Assembly (NCBI GenBank): GCA_964471475.1
Contig: CAYYFQ010000036.1
Span: 1-13,914 of the forward strand
Length of the DNA: 13,914 nucleotides
Direction of reading: 5' to 3'
Origin: JAJNBD01 sp964471475
GTDB taxonomy: Bacteria; Pseudomonadota; Gammaproteobacteria; CAISUE01
Under the pieces are notes generated by a model. The model worked only from the letters and a program-made list of their open reading frames with translations. It was not told the origin of the DNA and searched no databases. Below are positions 6,775 through 13,914 of this stretch, piece by piece; the stretch's first letter is position 1; every line of letters starts with the position of its first letter. Position numbers and translations under genes: made by a program.

Positions 6775-9700
6775 AAACATTTTATGTCAATATTCCTCTG
6801 TCTGCGAAAGCTTATTTTTTAAGTGCAGAGGCGCAATGTTCCAAGCACCCTATTGTGATTTTTACTACCAGCGCACAAGAAGCTCATGATTTTGAGCACG
6901 CGTGTCATTTTTTTGCGCCCACGTTAGAATGTTTTATTTTTCCTTCGTGGGAGACTTTAGCTTACGATCATTTTTCCCCGCATGAATCCATTATTTCTGA
7001 ACGTTTATCTGCCTTTAAAAAATTACCACATTTAAAAAATGCAATCGTGATTGTGCAAATTGCTACTTTATTGCAACGTGTAGCCCCGACGGATTACTTA
7101 AATCACTATATTTTTTCTTTAAAAGTTGGTCATAAAATTGATCGAGAAAAATTACGTTTTCAATTGACCAATGCAGGTTATCATTCAGTTAATCAAGTAA
7201 GTTTGCCAGGGGAGTACGCATTTCGTGGTTCAATCATTGATATTTTTCCCACAGGTGCCACAGAGCCCTTTCGTTGTGATTTATTTGATGACGAAATCGA
7301 AAGCATTAAAATTTTTGATCCTGAGACGCAATTATCTTCTAAAAACTTAAAAAACTTTGAATTGTTGCCTGCACATGAGTTTCCTTTAAACGAAGAAGGC
7401 ATAAAGTTATTTCGTGAAAATTTTCGAGAAGCTTTTACAGTAAATCCTACCACCTGTTCTGTCTATCAAGCTATTAGTCAAGGCGAAACACCACCAGGAA
7501 TTGAGTATTTTTTGCCTTTATTTTTTCATCATACTGTAAGTTTGTTTGATTATTTACCAAAAGAGACAATTTTAAGTTACTCAAACGATCTTGCAAAGGT
7601 GATTGAACAAGAATGGCGCCATATTGAAGAGCGTTATGACCAGCTTGCACACGATGTTACTCGCCCTATTTTGCCACCAAAAAAATTATTTTTGACTTTG
7701 GATGAAGTTAATGCAGCATTAAAAAAATTTACTATCAGTGAGTGGGTGAATAGAGCGCCTGTGGCTATTACTTCTTCACTTCCGGTCGTTTCTGGCGCAG
7801 AGTGCATCTCTTTAGATTATTGGCCACTCCCTGATTTGTTAATGCAGGCTGATACTTCATCCGCATTAGCTAAGTTACAATTTTATTTGCAGCAATTTTC
7901 CTTTGAAAAAATTTTATTTTGTGCAGAAAGTCTTGGGCGTCGTGAAAATTTATTGGGTTTATTAAAACCACTTTTTCCTGATTTAAAGCTGATTGAAAGT
8001 TGGCAAGAATTTTTTGAAGAAAAGAAAGTTGGAACTTATGTGGGAATTGCTCAACTTACGGAAGGATTTAGATATCAAGAGAAGTGGGCTATTCTTCCAG
8101 AAGCTGCTTTATTTGGCATTCAGCAAACACAAACCCGACGCAAATATTCTAAGCATTTCGATACAGAATTAATGATTCGCAATTTAGCCGAGTTAGCAGT
8201 TGGGAACCCTGTGGTGCATATTGATCATGGTGTGGGTCGTTATCAAGGATTGGAAATTTTAACGGTAGGCGGCCACGAAGCTGAATTTTTAAAACTTGCC
8301 TATGATGGTGGAAATTTGTATATACCAGTCAGTAACTTACACTTGATCAGTCGTTATACCGGTTTAGATCCGGAGCATGCACCTTTACATCGTTTGGGTA
8401 CTGATCAATGGCAAAAAGCTAAAGCTAAAGCGGCGACTCAAGTGCGTGATGTAGCGGCAGAATTGCTAAATGTATATGCCGTGCGAGCTGCACGTAAAGG
8501 ATTTCGCTATTCTCCTCCGGATGAACATTATTACCAATTTGTGGCTACTTTTCCTTTCGAAGAAACTATTGATCAAAAAACAGCAATTGAGGCGGTGATT
8601 GCAGATATGACATCGGAGAAACCGATGGATCGTTTAATTTGTGGAGATGTGGGTTTTGGTAAAACAGAGGTGGCTATGCGAGCTGCTTTTTTAGCTGCGC
8701 AATCTGGCAAGCAAACCGCTATTTTGGTGCCTACTACCTTACTTGCACAACAGCATTTTGAAAATTTTTCAGATCGTTTTGCAAAATGGCCAATTCGCCT
8801 TGATTATTTATCACGGTTTCGTACTCCTAAAGAGCAGCAAGGAGTATTAGAAAAATTAACCACGGGAAATATAGATATTATCATCGGTACTCATAAATTA
8901 CTGCAAAATCACATTCACTTTTCTGATTTGGGTTTATTAATTCTCGATGAAGAGCATCGCTTTGGTGTTCGACAAAAGGAAGCTTTAAAAAAATGGCGTG
9001 TCAATGTGGATGTGTTAACCATGACAGCAACCCCTATTCCAAGAACCTTAAATATGGCGATGGCAGACGTTCGTGATTTGTCGATTATTGCAACTCCACC
9101 TCCTAAACGTTTAGCTATTAAAACCTTTATTCGAGAGTTTGATTGGCCATTGGTGCGTGAAGCTATCATGCGTGAAAACTTACGTGGAGGACAAGTATAT
9201 TTTTTGCACAATGAGGTTTCTACTATTGAAAATATGGCACAAGAATTGCGTACTTTACTGCCTGAAGCGCGCATTGTGGTGGCCCATGGTCAAATGCATG
9301 AGCGTGAATTAGAGCGAGTGATGGCTGATTTTTATCATCAACGTTTTAATGTGTTGGTATGTAGTACGATTATTGAAACAGGAATCGATGTGCCAAATGC
9401 TAATACTATTATCATTAATCGGGCCGATAAATTTGGTTTGGCACAATTGCATCAATTGAGAGGTCGGGTGGGTCGCTCGCATCATCAGGCGTATGCCTAT
9501 TTATTTACTCCCCCTCTTAAAAGTTTATCAAGTGATGCACAACAACGTTTGGAGGCTATTGGTTCTTTAGAAGATTTAGGAGCCGGGTTTATGTTGGCGA
9601 CGCACGACTTAGAAATTCGTGGAGCCGGTCAATTATTGGGCGAAGAGCAAAGTGGCAATATTCAAGGCGTCGGTTTTTCTTTGTACATGGAGTTATTAAA

Positions 9701-10205
9701 TCGCACGGTCAAGGCTATGCAAAAAGGCACGTTGCCTGAAGAAATAGATAATCTTAGTTGGCGTTCGGATACTTGCGAATTGGAATTAAATGTGCCAGCA
9801 TTTATTCCAGATTATTATTTAAACGATGTCAATCACCGTTTGATTTTTTATAAAAAAATGTCGTCCGCGCAAGATTTAATTTCTCTCAATGAAATTAAAA
9901 TCGAATTAATTGATCGTTTTGGCTTACTACCCCCTCAAACCCAAAATTTATTTGATCAAATGCAATTAAAGCTGCAGGCAGATGCGCTTGGCATCCAACG
10001 CATTGAAGTAAGCAGCAAAGGGGGACGTATAGAATTTACTAAAACCCCTAAAGTGGACGGCGCTAAAATTATTAGACTCATTCAATTGCATCCACACGAA
10101 TATAAAATGGAGGGTCCTACTCGATTGCGTTTCATATGGAAAAAAGAAGTAGACGCGGAGAAGCGAATTGCTGTTATAAGCGCTTTGCTTGAGCGGTTGA
10201 GTTAA
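6771..10205 (+). CDS. mfd: Transcription-repair coupling factor Mfd
   Basis: This 1144-residue protein is essentially the length of E. coli Mfd (1148). It removes RNA polymerase stalled at DNA lesions and recruits UvrA. The order of domains is visible: an N-terminal UvrB-like module (about 1-340, including FPSWETLAYDHFSP and LPGEYAFRGSIIDIFP), a linker domain, the RNA-polymerase-interacting domain (about 475-545, starting GNPVVHIDHGVGRY), and the RecG-like translocase with Walker A GDVGFGKT (625-632), DEEH box (726-729), MTATPIPRTL (751-760) and the later TRG-like helicase region (GRVGRSHH, then DLGAGFMLATHDLEIRGAGQ). A C-terminal D7 regulatory domain occupies the last 150 or so residues. No truncation or missing motif was seen. 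The ATG overlaps the queE stop (ATGA), so it is probably translationally coupled. No clear terminator follows on the plus strand. Confidence 0.98.
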   Translation: MKTFYVNIPLSAKAYFLSAEAQCSKHPIVIFTTSAQEAHDFEHACHFFAPTLECFIFPSWETLAYDHFSPHESIISERLSAFKKLPHLKNAIVIVQIATLLQRVAPTDYLNHYIFSLKVGHKIDREKLRFQLTNAGYHSVNQVSLPGEYAFRGSIIDIFPTGATEPFRCDLFDDEIESIKIFDPETQLSSKNLKNFELLPAHEFPLNEEGIKLFRENFREAFTVNPTTCSVYQAISQGETPPGIEYFLPLFFHHTVSLFDYLPKETILSYSNDLAKVIEQEWRHIEERYDQLAHDVTRPILPPKKLFLTLDEVNAALKKFTISEWVNRAPVAITSSLPVVSGAECISLDYWPLPDLLMQADTSSALAKLQFYLQQFSFEKILFCAESLGRRENLLGLLKPLFPDLKLIESWQEFFEEKKVGTYVGIAQLTEGFRYQEKWAILPEAALFGIQQTQTRRKYSKHFDTELMIRNLAELAVGNPVVHIDHGVGRYQGLEILTVGGHEAEFLKLAYDGGNLYIPVSNLHLISRYTGLDPEHAPLHRLGTDQWQKAKAKAATQVRDVAAELLNVYAVRAARKGFRYSPPDEHYYQFVATFPFEETIDQKTAIEAVIADMTSEKPMDRLICGDVGFGKTEVAMRAAFLAAQSGKQTAILVPTTLLAQQHFENFSDRFAKWPIRLDYLSRFRTPKEQQGVLEKLTTGNIDIIIGTHKLLQNHIHFSDLGLLILDEEHRFGVRQKEALKKWRVNVDVLTMTATPIPRTLNMAMADVRDLSIIATPPPKRLAIKTFIREFDWPLVREAIMRENLRGGQVYFLHNEVSTIENMAQELRTLLPEARIVVAHGQMHERELERVMADFYHQRFNVLVCSTIIETGIDVPNANTIIINRADKFGLAQLHQLRGRVGRSHHQAYAYLFTPPLKSLSSDAQQRLEAIGSLEDLGAGFMLATHDLEIRGAGQLLGEEQSGNIQGVGFSLYMELLNRTVKAMQKGTLPEEIDNLSWRSDTCELELNVPAFIPDYYLNDVNHRLIFYKKMSSAQDLISLNEIKIELIDRFGLLPPQTQNLFDQMQLKLQADALGIQRIEVSSKGGRIEFTKTPKVDGAKIIRLIQLHPHEYKMEGPTRLRFIWKKEVDAEKRIAVISALLERLS

Positions 10206-10347
10206 TTAAAAAAGTTACATGCCAAGCAGAAATAACCACTTCTGGCATCTTGCCCTGACCAACCAAAGCGATCATGGGTAGTTGAGCCTTTTGTTTCTGT
10301 ATGTGCTATCTCCGATTTTTTAATAAATACAGGTTCTTAACGCGTCA
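10206..10347. other. Convergent intergenic region, possible remnant or repeat
   Basis: This 142-bp gap separates the convergent mfd and FAD gene ends. Besides the candidate terminator, the minus strand is open for about 45 codons (starting after a TAA near 10336 and ending on the TAA at 10204-10202, overlapping the mfd stop). A second minus frame is open from an ATG near 10275 into mfd. Neither has a ribosome-binding site or a recognisable product. The last codons of the FAD gene and this gap include two GCGCTC copies on the plus strand. Nothing here can be called a gene; it may be a decayed repeat. Confidence 0.3.
10208..10248 (-). terminator. Candidate Rho-independent terminator of the oxidoreductase gene
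   Basis: Read on the minus strand, ATGCCA (10248-10243) pairs with TGGCAT (10224-10219), with a GAA/TTC extension inside and a bulge. The stem is followed 5 nt later by six T residues (10213-10208). It lies about 100 nt beyond the stop of the FAD gene. The stem is interrupted and only moderately GC-rich, so the call is tentative. It does not work as a terminator in the mfd direction, because there is no T run on that side. Confidence 0.35.
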
Positions 10348-11562
10348 CTATAGCCGCGCTCTCAAGCACGAGGGTGCGCTCTTATTTACTATAAATTCTT
10401 CGGGAATTTCGTGTGTTACAAACTTACTTAAGCCAACGGCACCAACAAACAGAGGGCCTCCAAGTTCTGCTCTCCCTGCATGGTCATCAACTTTTGGAGG
10501 AAATGCAATACCACCTACTAACATACGATTGTCGCAAGCAAGGCCGTTTTTTTCGTTATACTCAATGCGTACCCGTTCATTATTTCGGTAAATATACGGT
10601 TGGCTTGGCTTAAAACCAATAGCCTCTACTCGACGTGCACAACACTGTGAGTATTTCCTTAAATTTGCTTCATCTGACTCCACTATCGTAAGATTGTCAT
10701 GTGTTACTATCCCATTTACTTCACGAGCTTTGCACCATTTGGCAACCTCACCTTTTAAACCTGAATTGTCATAGAGTATACGATCACCATTTGGACCGCT
10801 TTTCTTTTCCGCATATACTAAGGGGTTAAGCGGATCTCTTTTTAACCAAACGACTTTTAGCCCAGCTGTAATTAATTGCATAACCGCAAGAGCAGCGCTA
10901 TGAGATGAGCCAATGACAGCAATTGTATCAGAGTCTTTAAGCGTTTCTTCGTCGAAAAGTGATTGAATCCCTTCTTGTGAAAAGACCGTTTCAGCAGCAA
11001 GCAAAGGGAAATTCACTTTTATGTTTTCTGGCATATCCACTTCTTTAGCTTCTGCACCCGGTACAAAAATAACACGATCTGAAGTAATAGTCTGGCCATT
11101 CGCTAGAGTGGCTGTAAAGTGGCTATCCTCATCTTCTAGTTTAGTGACATATGTTGCTATATTGGGAACACGTTGTCTTAAAGCATCACTAGCATGTTGT
11201 AGCAGGGGTGAAACAACTTTAAGTTTTGGCGTAGATTTTTCATTTAAAGCTCTAAACTCATTCAAAGCGAATGTATACCAAACAAATAATTGTTCCATAC
11301 TATCAATATTTTGTGGATTCTTTCGTGATTGCAAAATTAAGGTTTTTAATGTTTCCTTTAATGCGTCAAGATAGGGAAGATAGCTTTTTACTTCTGTATT
11401 GCCGGGAACATCTGCGTACTTGGTCCCAAAAGCACCCACCTTAAACTCAGGGTCAATCCAGCAAATTTCATCTGGAGAAACGCATCGGCCTATCAGTTTA
11501 TTTGTAAGATTTATACCCGCAGGGCCCGCACCGATAACTACATATTTATAATCTGGTTTCAT
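10348..11562 (-). CDS. FAD/NAD(P)-dependent oxidoreductase of uncertain substrate
   Basis: This 404-residue flavoprotein has two dinucleotide folds: an N-terminal FAD site, YVVIGAGPAGINL (7-19), and a central NAD(P) site, IAVIGSSHSAAL (214-225). Other recognisable blocks are WIDPEFKVGAFG (35-46), RVIFVPGAEAK (163-173), the ILYDNSGLKG segment (262-271) and IGFKPS (315-320). The arrangement resembles flavin-containing or lysine/ornithine N-monooxygenase-like oxidoreductases. From memory, DPEFKVGAFG and DNSGLKG-type motifs recur in an uncharacterised Legionella family, but the reaction is unknown. The C-terminal ten residues (SAPSCLRARL) look unlike the rest and may be a read-through extension. 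A good ribosome-binding site (AAGGT, 8 nt from the ATG) supports the start. It follows yeiH on the same strand after 84 bp, but that gap carries its own promoter-like element, so it may be regulated independently. Confidence 0.82.
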   Translation of the reverse strand: MKPDYKYVVIGAGPAGINLTNKLIGRCVSPDEICWIDPEFKVGAFGTKYADVPGNTEVKSYLPYLDALKETLKTLILQSRKNPQNIDSMEQLFVWYTFALNEFRALNEKSTPKLKVVSPLLQHASDALRQRVPNIATYVTKLEDEDSHFTATLANGQTITSDRVIFVPGAEAKEVDMPENIKVNFPLLAAETVFSQEGIQSLFDEETLKDSDTIAVIGSSHSAALAVMQLITAGLKVVWLKRDPLNPLVYAEKKSGPNGDRILYDNSGLKGEVAKWCKAREVNGIVTHDNLTIVESDEANLRKYSQCCARRVEAIGFKPSQPYIYRNNERVRIEYNEKNGLACDNRMLVGGIAFPPKVDDHAGRAELGGPLFVGAVGLSKFVTHEIPEEFIVNKSAPSCLRARL

Positions 11563-11582
11563 AATATTTACCTTATTGTTGT

Positions 11583-11590
11583 TTTATATA
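11583..11590 (-). promoter_or_regulatory. Candidate -10 element of the oxidoreductase gene
   Basis: Read on the minus strand, TATATA/TATAAA lies about 22-28 nt before the FAD gene ATG. No good -35 hexamer is found 16-18 nt upstream. That weakness, together with the tandem repeats placed just upstream, would fit an activator-dependent promoter. AT richness of the region makes chance matches likely. Confidence 0.3.
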
Positions 11591-11621
11591 ATTGCAAATT
11601 TAGTTTTAATTTTCTTATACC

Positions 11622-11652
11622 TTGGTCTAACTTACACTCCTTTGGTTTAACT
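11622..11652. repeat. Tandem 11-bp direct repeat upstream of the oxidoreductase
   Basis: TTGGTCTAACT (11622-11632) and TTGGTTTAACT (11642-11652) differ at one base and start exactly 20 bp apart, close to two helical turns. The second copy overlaps the end of yeiH. Such spacing is typical of two half-sites for a regulator bound on one face of DNA. They would lie upstream of the proposed FAD gene -10. Function is inferred. Confidence 0.45.
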
Positions 11653-12678
11653 CAAATACTTAACTAATACCCATGCACTACCCATTAACCAAACAAAAAG
11701 CACAAAAGCAAAATAGAAAGGCCTTATACCTACTGTTTTAATTTTTTTCAAATTGGTTTCAATACCAATCGCAGTCATTGCCATTGTTAGTAAAAAACCA
11801 TCTATATGATTTATGATATTAATCATTATGACTGGCAATAAATGCAGCGAATTAAAGCCAATTACCGCAGCGAAACCAAGCGCAAACCAAGGAATAGTAA
11901 TGGGTTTTGAGTTATGGATATTTGTTTTGGGCGTGAGGGGTTTAATAAGCATCGCCAAAATTAATAATACAGGAACTAATAAAAGTACCCGCGTCATTTT
12001 GATAACTACTGCAGTCACGGCAGCGCCTTGATTCACTGCCGTACCTGCAACAACGACTTGTGCCACTTCATGGATACTGGCGCCTGCATATAAACCAAAT
12101 TGTTTATTCGTTAAGTCGAGCACGCCAGCATGTTGTAAAAGCGGATAGATAAACATGCCAAGCGTGCCAAATACAATAACGGTTGCTACTGCAATGGAGG
12201 TTTTATAAGGTTCATTTTTTAAAGTATCTTCAACTGCCAATACAGCAGCAGCACCACAAATAGCGCTCCCTGCACTAATTAAGATAGAAGTATCACGATC
12301 AAGTTTAAACACCTTGTGACCAACCCAAGAGCCTAGCGTTAATGTTAAACCGACCATAAGTACATCAATAATAAACCCTTCAACACCAATAGCGGCTATT
12401 TGCTGAAAACTGACACGAAACCCATAAAGAATAATACCAAGCCTTAATAGTTGCTTCGCAGAAAATTGAATCCCCGGTGTCCAATTTTCTGGCAAGTTTT
12501 TTCGTAAAGAACTTCCATAAATAATACCCAACACAATCGCAATCACCATAGAGCTTAAACCTAAGTGGCTAATCCAGGGAATTTCAGAAAGGTATAAGCT
12601 CGAAAGCGCGAATAATAAAACAAATAAAATACCATGAGAGGTGTGTGCGCGTTGGGGTTTGCTAAAGCTCATAACCAT
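11647..12678 (-). CDS. yeiH: YeiH/PSE family membrane transporter (UPF0324)
   Basis: This 343-residue inner-membrane protein belongs to the YeiH family, often called putative sulfate exporters. About ten hydrophobic segments are visible. Family landmarks are LLRLGIILYGFRVSF (77-91), the re-entrant-looking SAGSAICGAAAV (135-146) and GASIHEVAQVVVAG (199-212), which contains the conserved His-Glu pair, plus GIETNLKKI near 305-313. Length is normal for the family. The divergent neighbour is a YeiE regulator, the usual partner, linked in enterobacteria to sulfite sensing; sulfite or a related sulfur anion is therefore the likely substrate, by analogy. Two starts are possible: ATG at 12678 has GGA only about 4 nt upstream, while the second ATG at 12672 has it about 10 nt upstream. 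The second may be the real start, giving 341 residues. Confidence 0.93.
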   Translation of the reverse strand: MVMSFSKPQRAHTSHGILFVLLFALSSLYLSEIPWISHLGLSSMVIAIVLGIIYGSSLRKNLPENWTPGIQFSAKQLLRLGIILYGFRVSFQQIAAIGVEGFIIDVLMVGLTLTLGSWVGHKVFKLDRDTSILISAGSAICGAAAVLAVEDTLKNEPYKTSIAVATVIVFGTLGMFIYPLLQHAGVLDLTNKQFGLYAGASIHEVAQVVVAGTAVNQGAAVTAVVIKMTRVLLLVPVLLILAMLIKPLTPKTNIHNSKPITIPWFALGFAAVIGFNSLHLLPVIMINIINHIDGFLLTMAMTAIGIETNLKKIKTVGIRPFYFAFVLFVWLMGSAWVLVKYLS

Positions 12679-12701
12679 TTTTCCGTTATTAAGATAGCTT
12701 T

Positions 12702-12730
12702 AGTTTACAAGCTTAATTAACATCTGTAAA
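12702..12730 (-). promoter_or_regulatory. Predicted sigma70-like promoter of yeiH
   Basis: On the minus strand TTTACA (12730-12725) is followed after exactly 17 bp by TAAACT (12707-12702). Transcription would begin near 12695, giving a leader of about 17-23 nt. This promoter shares its hexamers with the yeiE promoter on the other strand: its -35 overlaps the yeiE -10 and its -10 overlaps the yeiE -35. Confidence 0.55.
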
Positions 12731-12732
12731 AT
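12704..12732 (+). promoter_or_regulatory. Predicted sigma70-like promoter of yeiE
   Basis: TTTACA (12704-12709, five of six consensus bases) is followed after exactly 17 bp by TAAAAT (12727-12732, five of six). Transcription would start near 12739, about 29 nt before the ATG. TTTACA and TGTAAA (12725-12730) form an inverted repeat across both promoters, and ATTAAG (12688-12693) with CTTAAT (12712-12717) forms another, both plausible parts of a LysR-type operator. Confidence 0.6.
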
Positions 12733-12767
12733 ATATAATTTAAATATTAATCATCAGAAAAATTGAT

Positions 12768-13652
12768 ATGAAAATCTCGTTAAGACAACTCTCTTTGTTT
12801 GTTTCTGTAGCACAATATGAAAATATTACCCAAGGCGCTAAAGCAATTTACCTTTCGCAATCTGCTGCGAGTATGACATTAGCGGAATTAGAAAAACAGT
12901 TAAAACGTCCTTTGTTTGATCGCGTTGGTAAAAAACTGAAATTGAACGAAAACGGGCGATCCCTTTTACCTAAAGCCATTGAAATATTGCAACGCATCAA
13001 AGAGCTTGAAAAACAAACGCAATTAAAAACAGAGCAACTTCAAGGGGAAATTAAAATTGGCGCAAGCACTACTATTGCCAATTATCTTATGCCAGCGATT
13101 CTTAAAGAATTTACTGAACAATTTCCTCATGTTCGCATTAAGTTAGAAAGTGGTAACACAAAAACGATTGTCGAACATATTAAAAATTTTCACTTAGATA
13201 TAGGGTTGATTGAAGGTAGCTGTTACAAAAAAGAAATTCAAGTTAAACCCTGGACTAAAGATGAAATGGCTGTGTTTTGCGGTGTTACACACCCATTGGC
13301 ACAAAAGAAACAGATAAGCATGAGCGATTTAAAAAACACACAATGGATATTACGTGAACAAGGTTCTGGAACACGTGAGATTATTGAAACCCATTTTAAT
13401 TCTTTATTTACAACAGAAAACATTTTTTTGGAATTAAGCAGTTCGGAGGCCATTAAAAATATGGTCAGCATGGGGCTGGGGATTAGCTGTTTATCTGTAG
13501 CAGCGCTAAAAGATGCACTTAATGCTGGGACATTAGTAACCTTACCATTAAAAAATATCTCAATAACGCGCGATTTTTTTTGCATTACTCATAAAGAAAA
13601 ATATCATAGTGCTATTGTAAAAGCTTTTGAAAACAGCTTGCAAATAACATAG
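12768..13652 (+). CDS. yeiE: LysR-type regulator YeiE
   Basis: This 294-residue transcription regulator has an N-terminal winged helix-turn-helix (about 1-60: LRQLSLFVSVAQ, then AIYLSQSAASMTLAELEKQL, then LFDRVGKKLKLNENG), a linker helix and a type-2 periplasmic-binding-like effector domain (about 90-294). Signatures that separate it from generic LysR proteins and match the YeiE/CysB-like branch are IGASTTIANYLMPAI (91-105), DIGLIEGSC, WILREQGSGTREI and SSEAIKNMVSMGLGISCLS. In enterobacteria YeiE has been linked to sulfite sensing and control of yeiH; divergence from yeiH here supports the same pairing. The ribosome-binding site is weak, so expression is probably low. Overlapping promoters suggest autoregulation with reciprocal control of yeiH. 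The length is normal and no residue anomaly was noticed. Confidence 0.92.
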   Translation: MKISLRQLSLFVSVAQYENITQGAKAIYLSQSAASMTLAELEKQLKRPLFDRVGKKLKLNENGRSLLPKAIEILQRIKELEKQTQLKTEQLQGEIKIGASTTIANYLMPAILKEFTEQFPHVRIKLESGNTKTIVEHIKNFHLDIGLIEGSCYKKEIQVKPWTKDEMAVFCGVTHPLAQKKQISMSDLKNTQWILREQGSGTREIIETHFNSLFTTENIFLELSSSEAIKNMVSMGLGISCLSVAALKDALNAGTLVTLPLKNISITRDFFCITHKEKYHSAIVKAFENSLQIT

Positions 13653-13709
13653 CATATTTCCTATTCTCAGTTGTGTGATTTATAGACATGGTTTACAAGT
13701 TACACTCAA

Positions 13710-13857
13710 GGATCGCAACCAGGGCAAGCGCATATTAAATTTCATTAAAACATAATGTTGTCATCATCCCGCGACTTTTTCGCGAGATGACAGCAACAGA
13801 GTTAATTTCTCCCTGCTTGAAGATAAAAAACTTAATACTAGCCCTGGGATCGCAACC
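13710..13857. repeat. Duplicated 11-mer flanking a palindrome
   Basis: GGATCGCAACC occurs in the same orientation at 13710-13720 and 13847-13857, 137 bp apart, on either side of the palindrome. Each copy sits in a G/C-rich patch (ACCAGGGC and GCCCTGG nearby) within AT-rich DNA. This could be the framework of a small dispersed element. Confidence 0.4.
13757..13797. repeat. Imperfect palindrome with GTCATC and CGCG arms
   Basis: The arms GTTG...TCATC...CGCGA and TCGCG...GATGA...CAAC pair around a 5-nt loop (CTTTT), with a 3-nt internal loop and one mismatch. There is no T tract afterwards, so it is not a standard terminator. The TCATCCCGCG core resembles repetitive extragenic palindromes common in Legionellales- and Rickettsiales-like genomes. 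Confidence 0.6.
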
Positions 13858-13866
13858 CTTTTTACT

Positions 13867-13914
13867 TCACACTAATGCCCACATAAGGTCTGCCAAAGCT
13901 CCCGAGTGGTTTCT
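13867..13914 (-). CDS. Possible gene end or fragment running off the right edge
   Basis: The minus strand is open from the window edge for 15 codons (ending GALADLMWALV) and stops at TGA 13869-13867. It is too short to identify and may be part of the surrounding repeat rather than a gene. Listed only so that the edge is described. Confidence 0.15.
   Translation of the reverse strand, partial: RNHSGALADLMWALV

Larger units (their letters stand above)
13653..13914. other. Non-coding right-end region with repeat-like elements
   Basis: No convincing complete gene is present. The region holds the duplicated 11-mer, an imperfect palindrome and a short minus-strand frame running off the edge. No terminator with a T tract was found after yeiE. 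The mix of a palindrome and duplicated words is what dispersed intergenic repeats of Legionella/Coxiella-type genomes look like, but one copy cannot prove that. Confidence 0.4.

Noticed and set aside
8915..9274. 119-codon minus-strand open frame within mfd
   Set aside because: Lies opposite the highly conserved Mfd translocase motifs, so it is a codon-bias shadow.
10301..10591. 96-codon plus-strand open frame opposite the oxidoreductase end
   Set aside because: Overlaps the real flavoprotein gene for most of its length and lacks a ribosome-binding site or known motif.
13238..13585. 115-codon minus-strand open frame
   Set aside because: Antisense to the YeiE effector domain, whose motifs are clear on the plus strand.
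13757..13797. Rho-independent terminator of yeiE
   Set aside because: The hairpin lies about 105 nt past the stop codon, and no T tract follows on the plus strand.
1..13914. CRISPR array, tRNA, rRNA or insertion sequence
   Set aside because: No regularly spaced repeats, cloverleaf-like segments, rRNA signatures or transposase motifs were seen on either strand.

Overview
The window is AT-rich (roughly 35-40% GC by eye, not counted) and densely packed. It looks like a chromosomal segment of a gammaproteobacterium, most plausibly a Legionella/Coxiella-like, host-associated lineage. The reasons are the SURF1/DUF2909/Sco-like cytochrome oxidase assembly block familiar from gammaproteobacteria, a c5-type cytochrome, a YeiE/YeiH pair, a large helical protein with a Ser/Thr/Glu-rich tail resembling a type IV effector, and an FAD enzyme whose motifs I associate from memory with Legionella-type genomes. 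The taxonomic call is inference. No rRNA, tRNA, CRISPR array, integrase or transposase was seen.

Left part (1-4258): after a possible plus-strand gene end at the edge, four genes lie on the minus strand. Reading leftwards from 4258 these are a small DUF2909-like twin-TM protein, an ATP-grasp ligase, an EamA/DMT-like ten-TM transporter that overlaps the ligase by 4 nt, and after 67 nt a 581-residue uncharacterised helical protein. The ligase and transporter look like a make-and-export pair.

Middle (4276-10205): five plus-strand genes with overlaps or a 3-nt gap form one probable transcription unit: SURF1, a Sco-like CX3C membrane-anchored thioredoxin-fold protein, a c5-type cytochrome c, queE (7-deazaguanine synthesis) and mfd (transcription-repair coupling factor). 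It starts only 17 nt from the divergent DUF2909 gene. Two members carry unusual residues at family-defining sites: SURF1 has Ser where the heme-a-associated His normally is, and QueE has its third radical-SAM cysteine displaced by 13 residues.

Right part (10206-13914): an FAD/NAD(P)-binding oxidoreductase and yeiH (putative anion/sulfite exporter) run on the minus strand, with yeiE (LysR regulator) divergent. The 89-bp yeiH-yeiE gap holds two sigma70-like promoters laid over one another inside a TTTACA/TGTAAA inverted repeat, suggesting mutually exclusive transcription controlled by YeiE. The oxidoreductase has its own upstream tandem repeat. The last 262 bp carry no convincing complete gene but do carry an imperfect GTCATC/CGCG palindrome and a duplicated 11-mer, typical of dispersed intergenic repeats.
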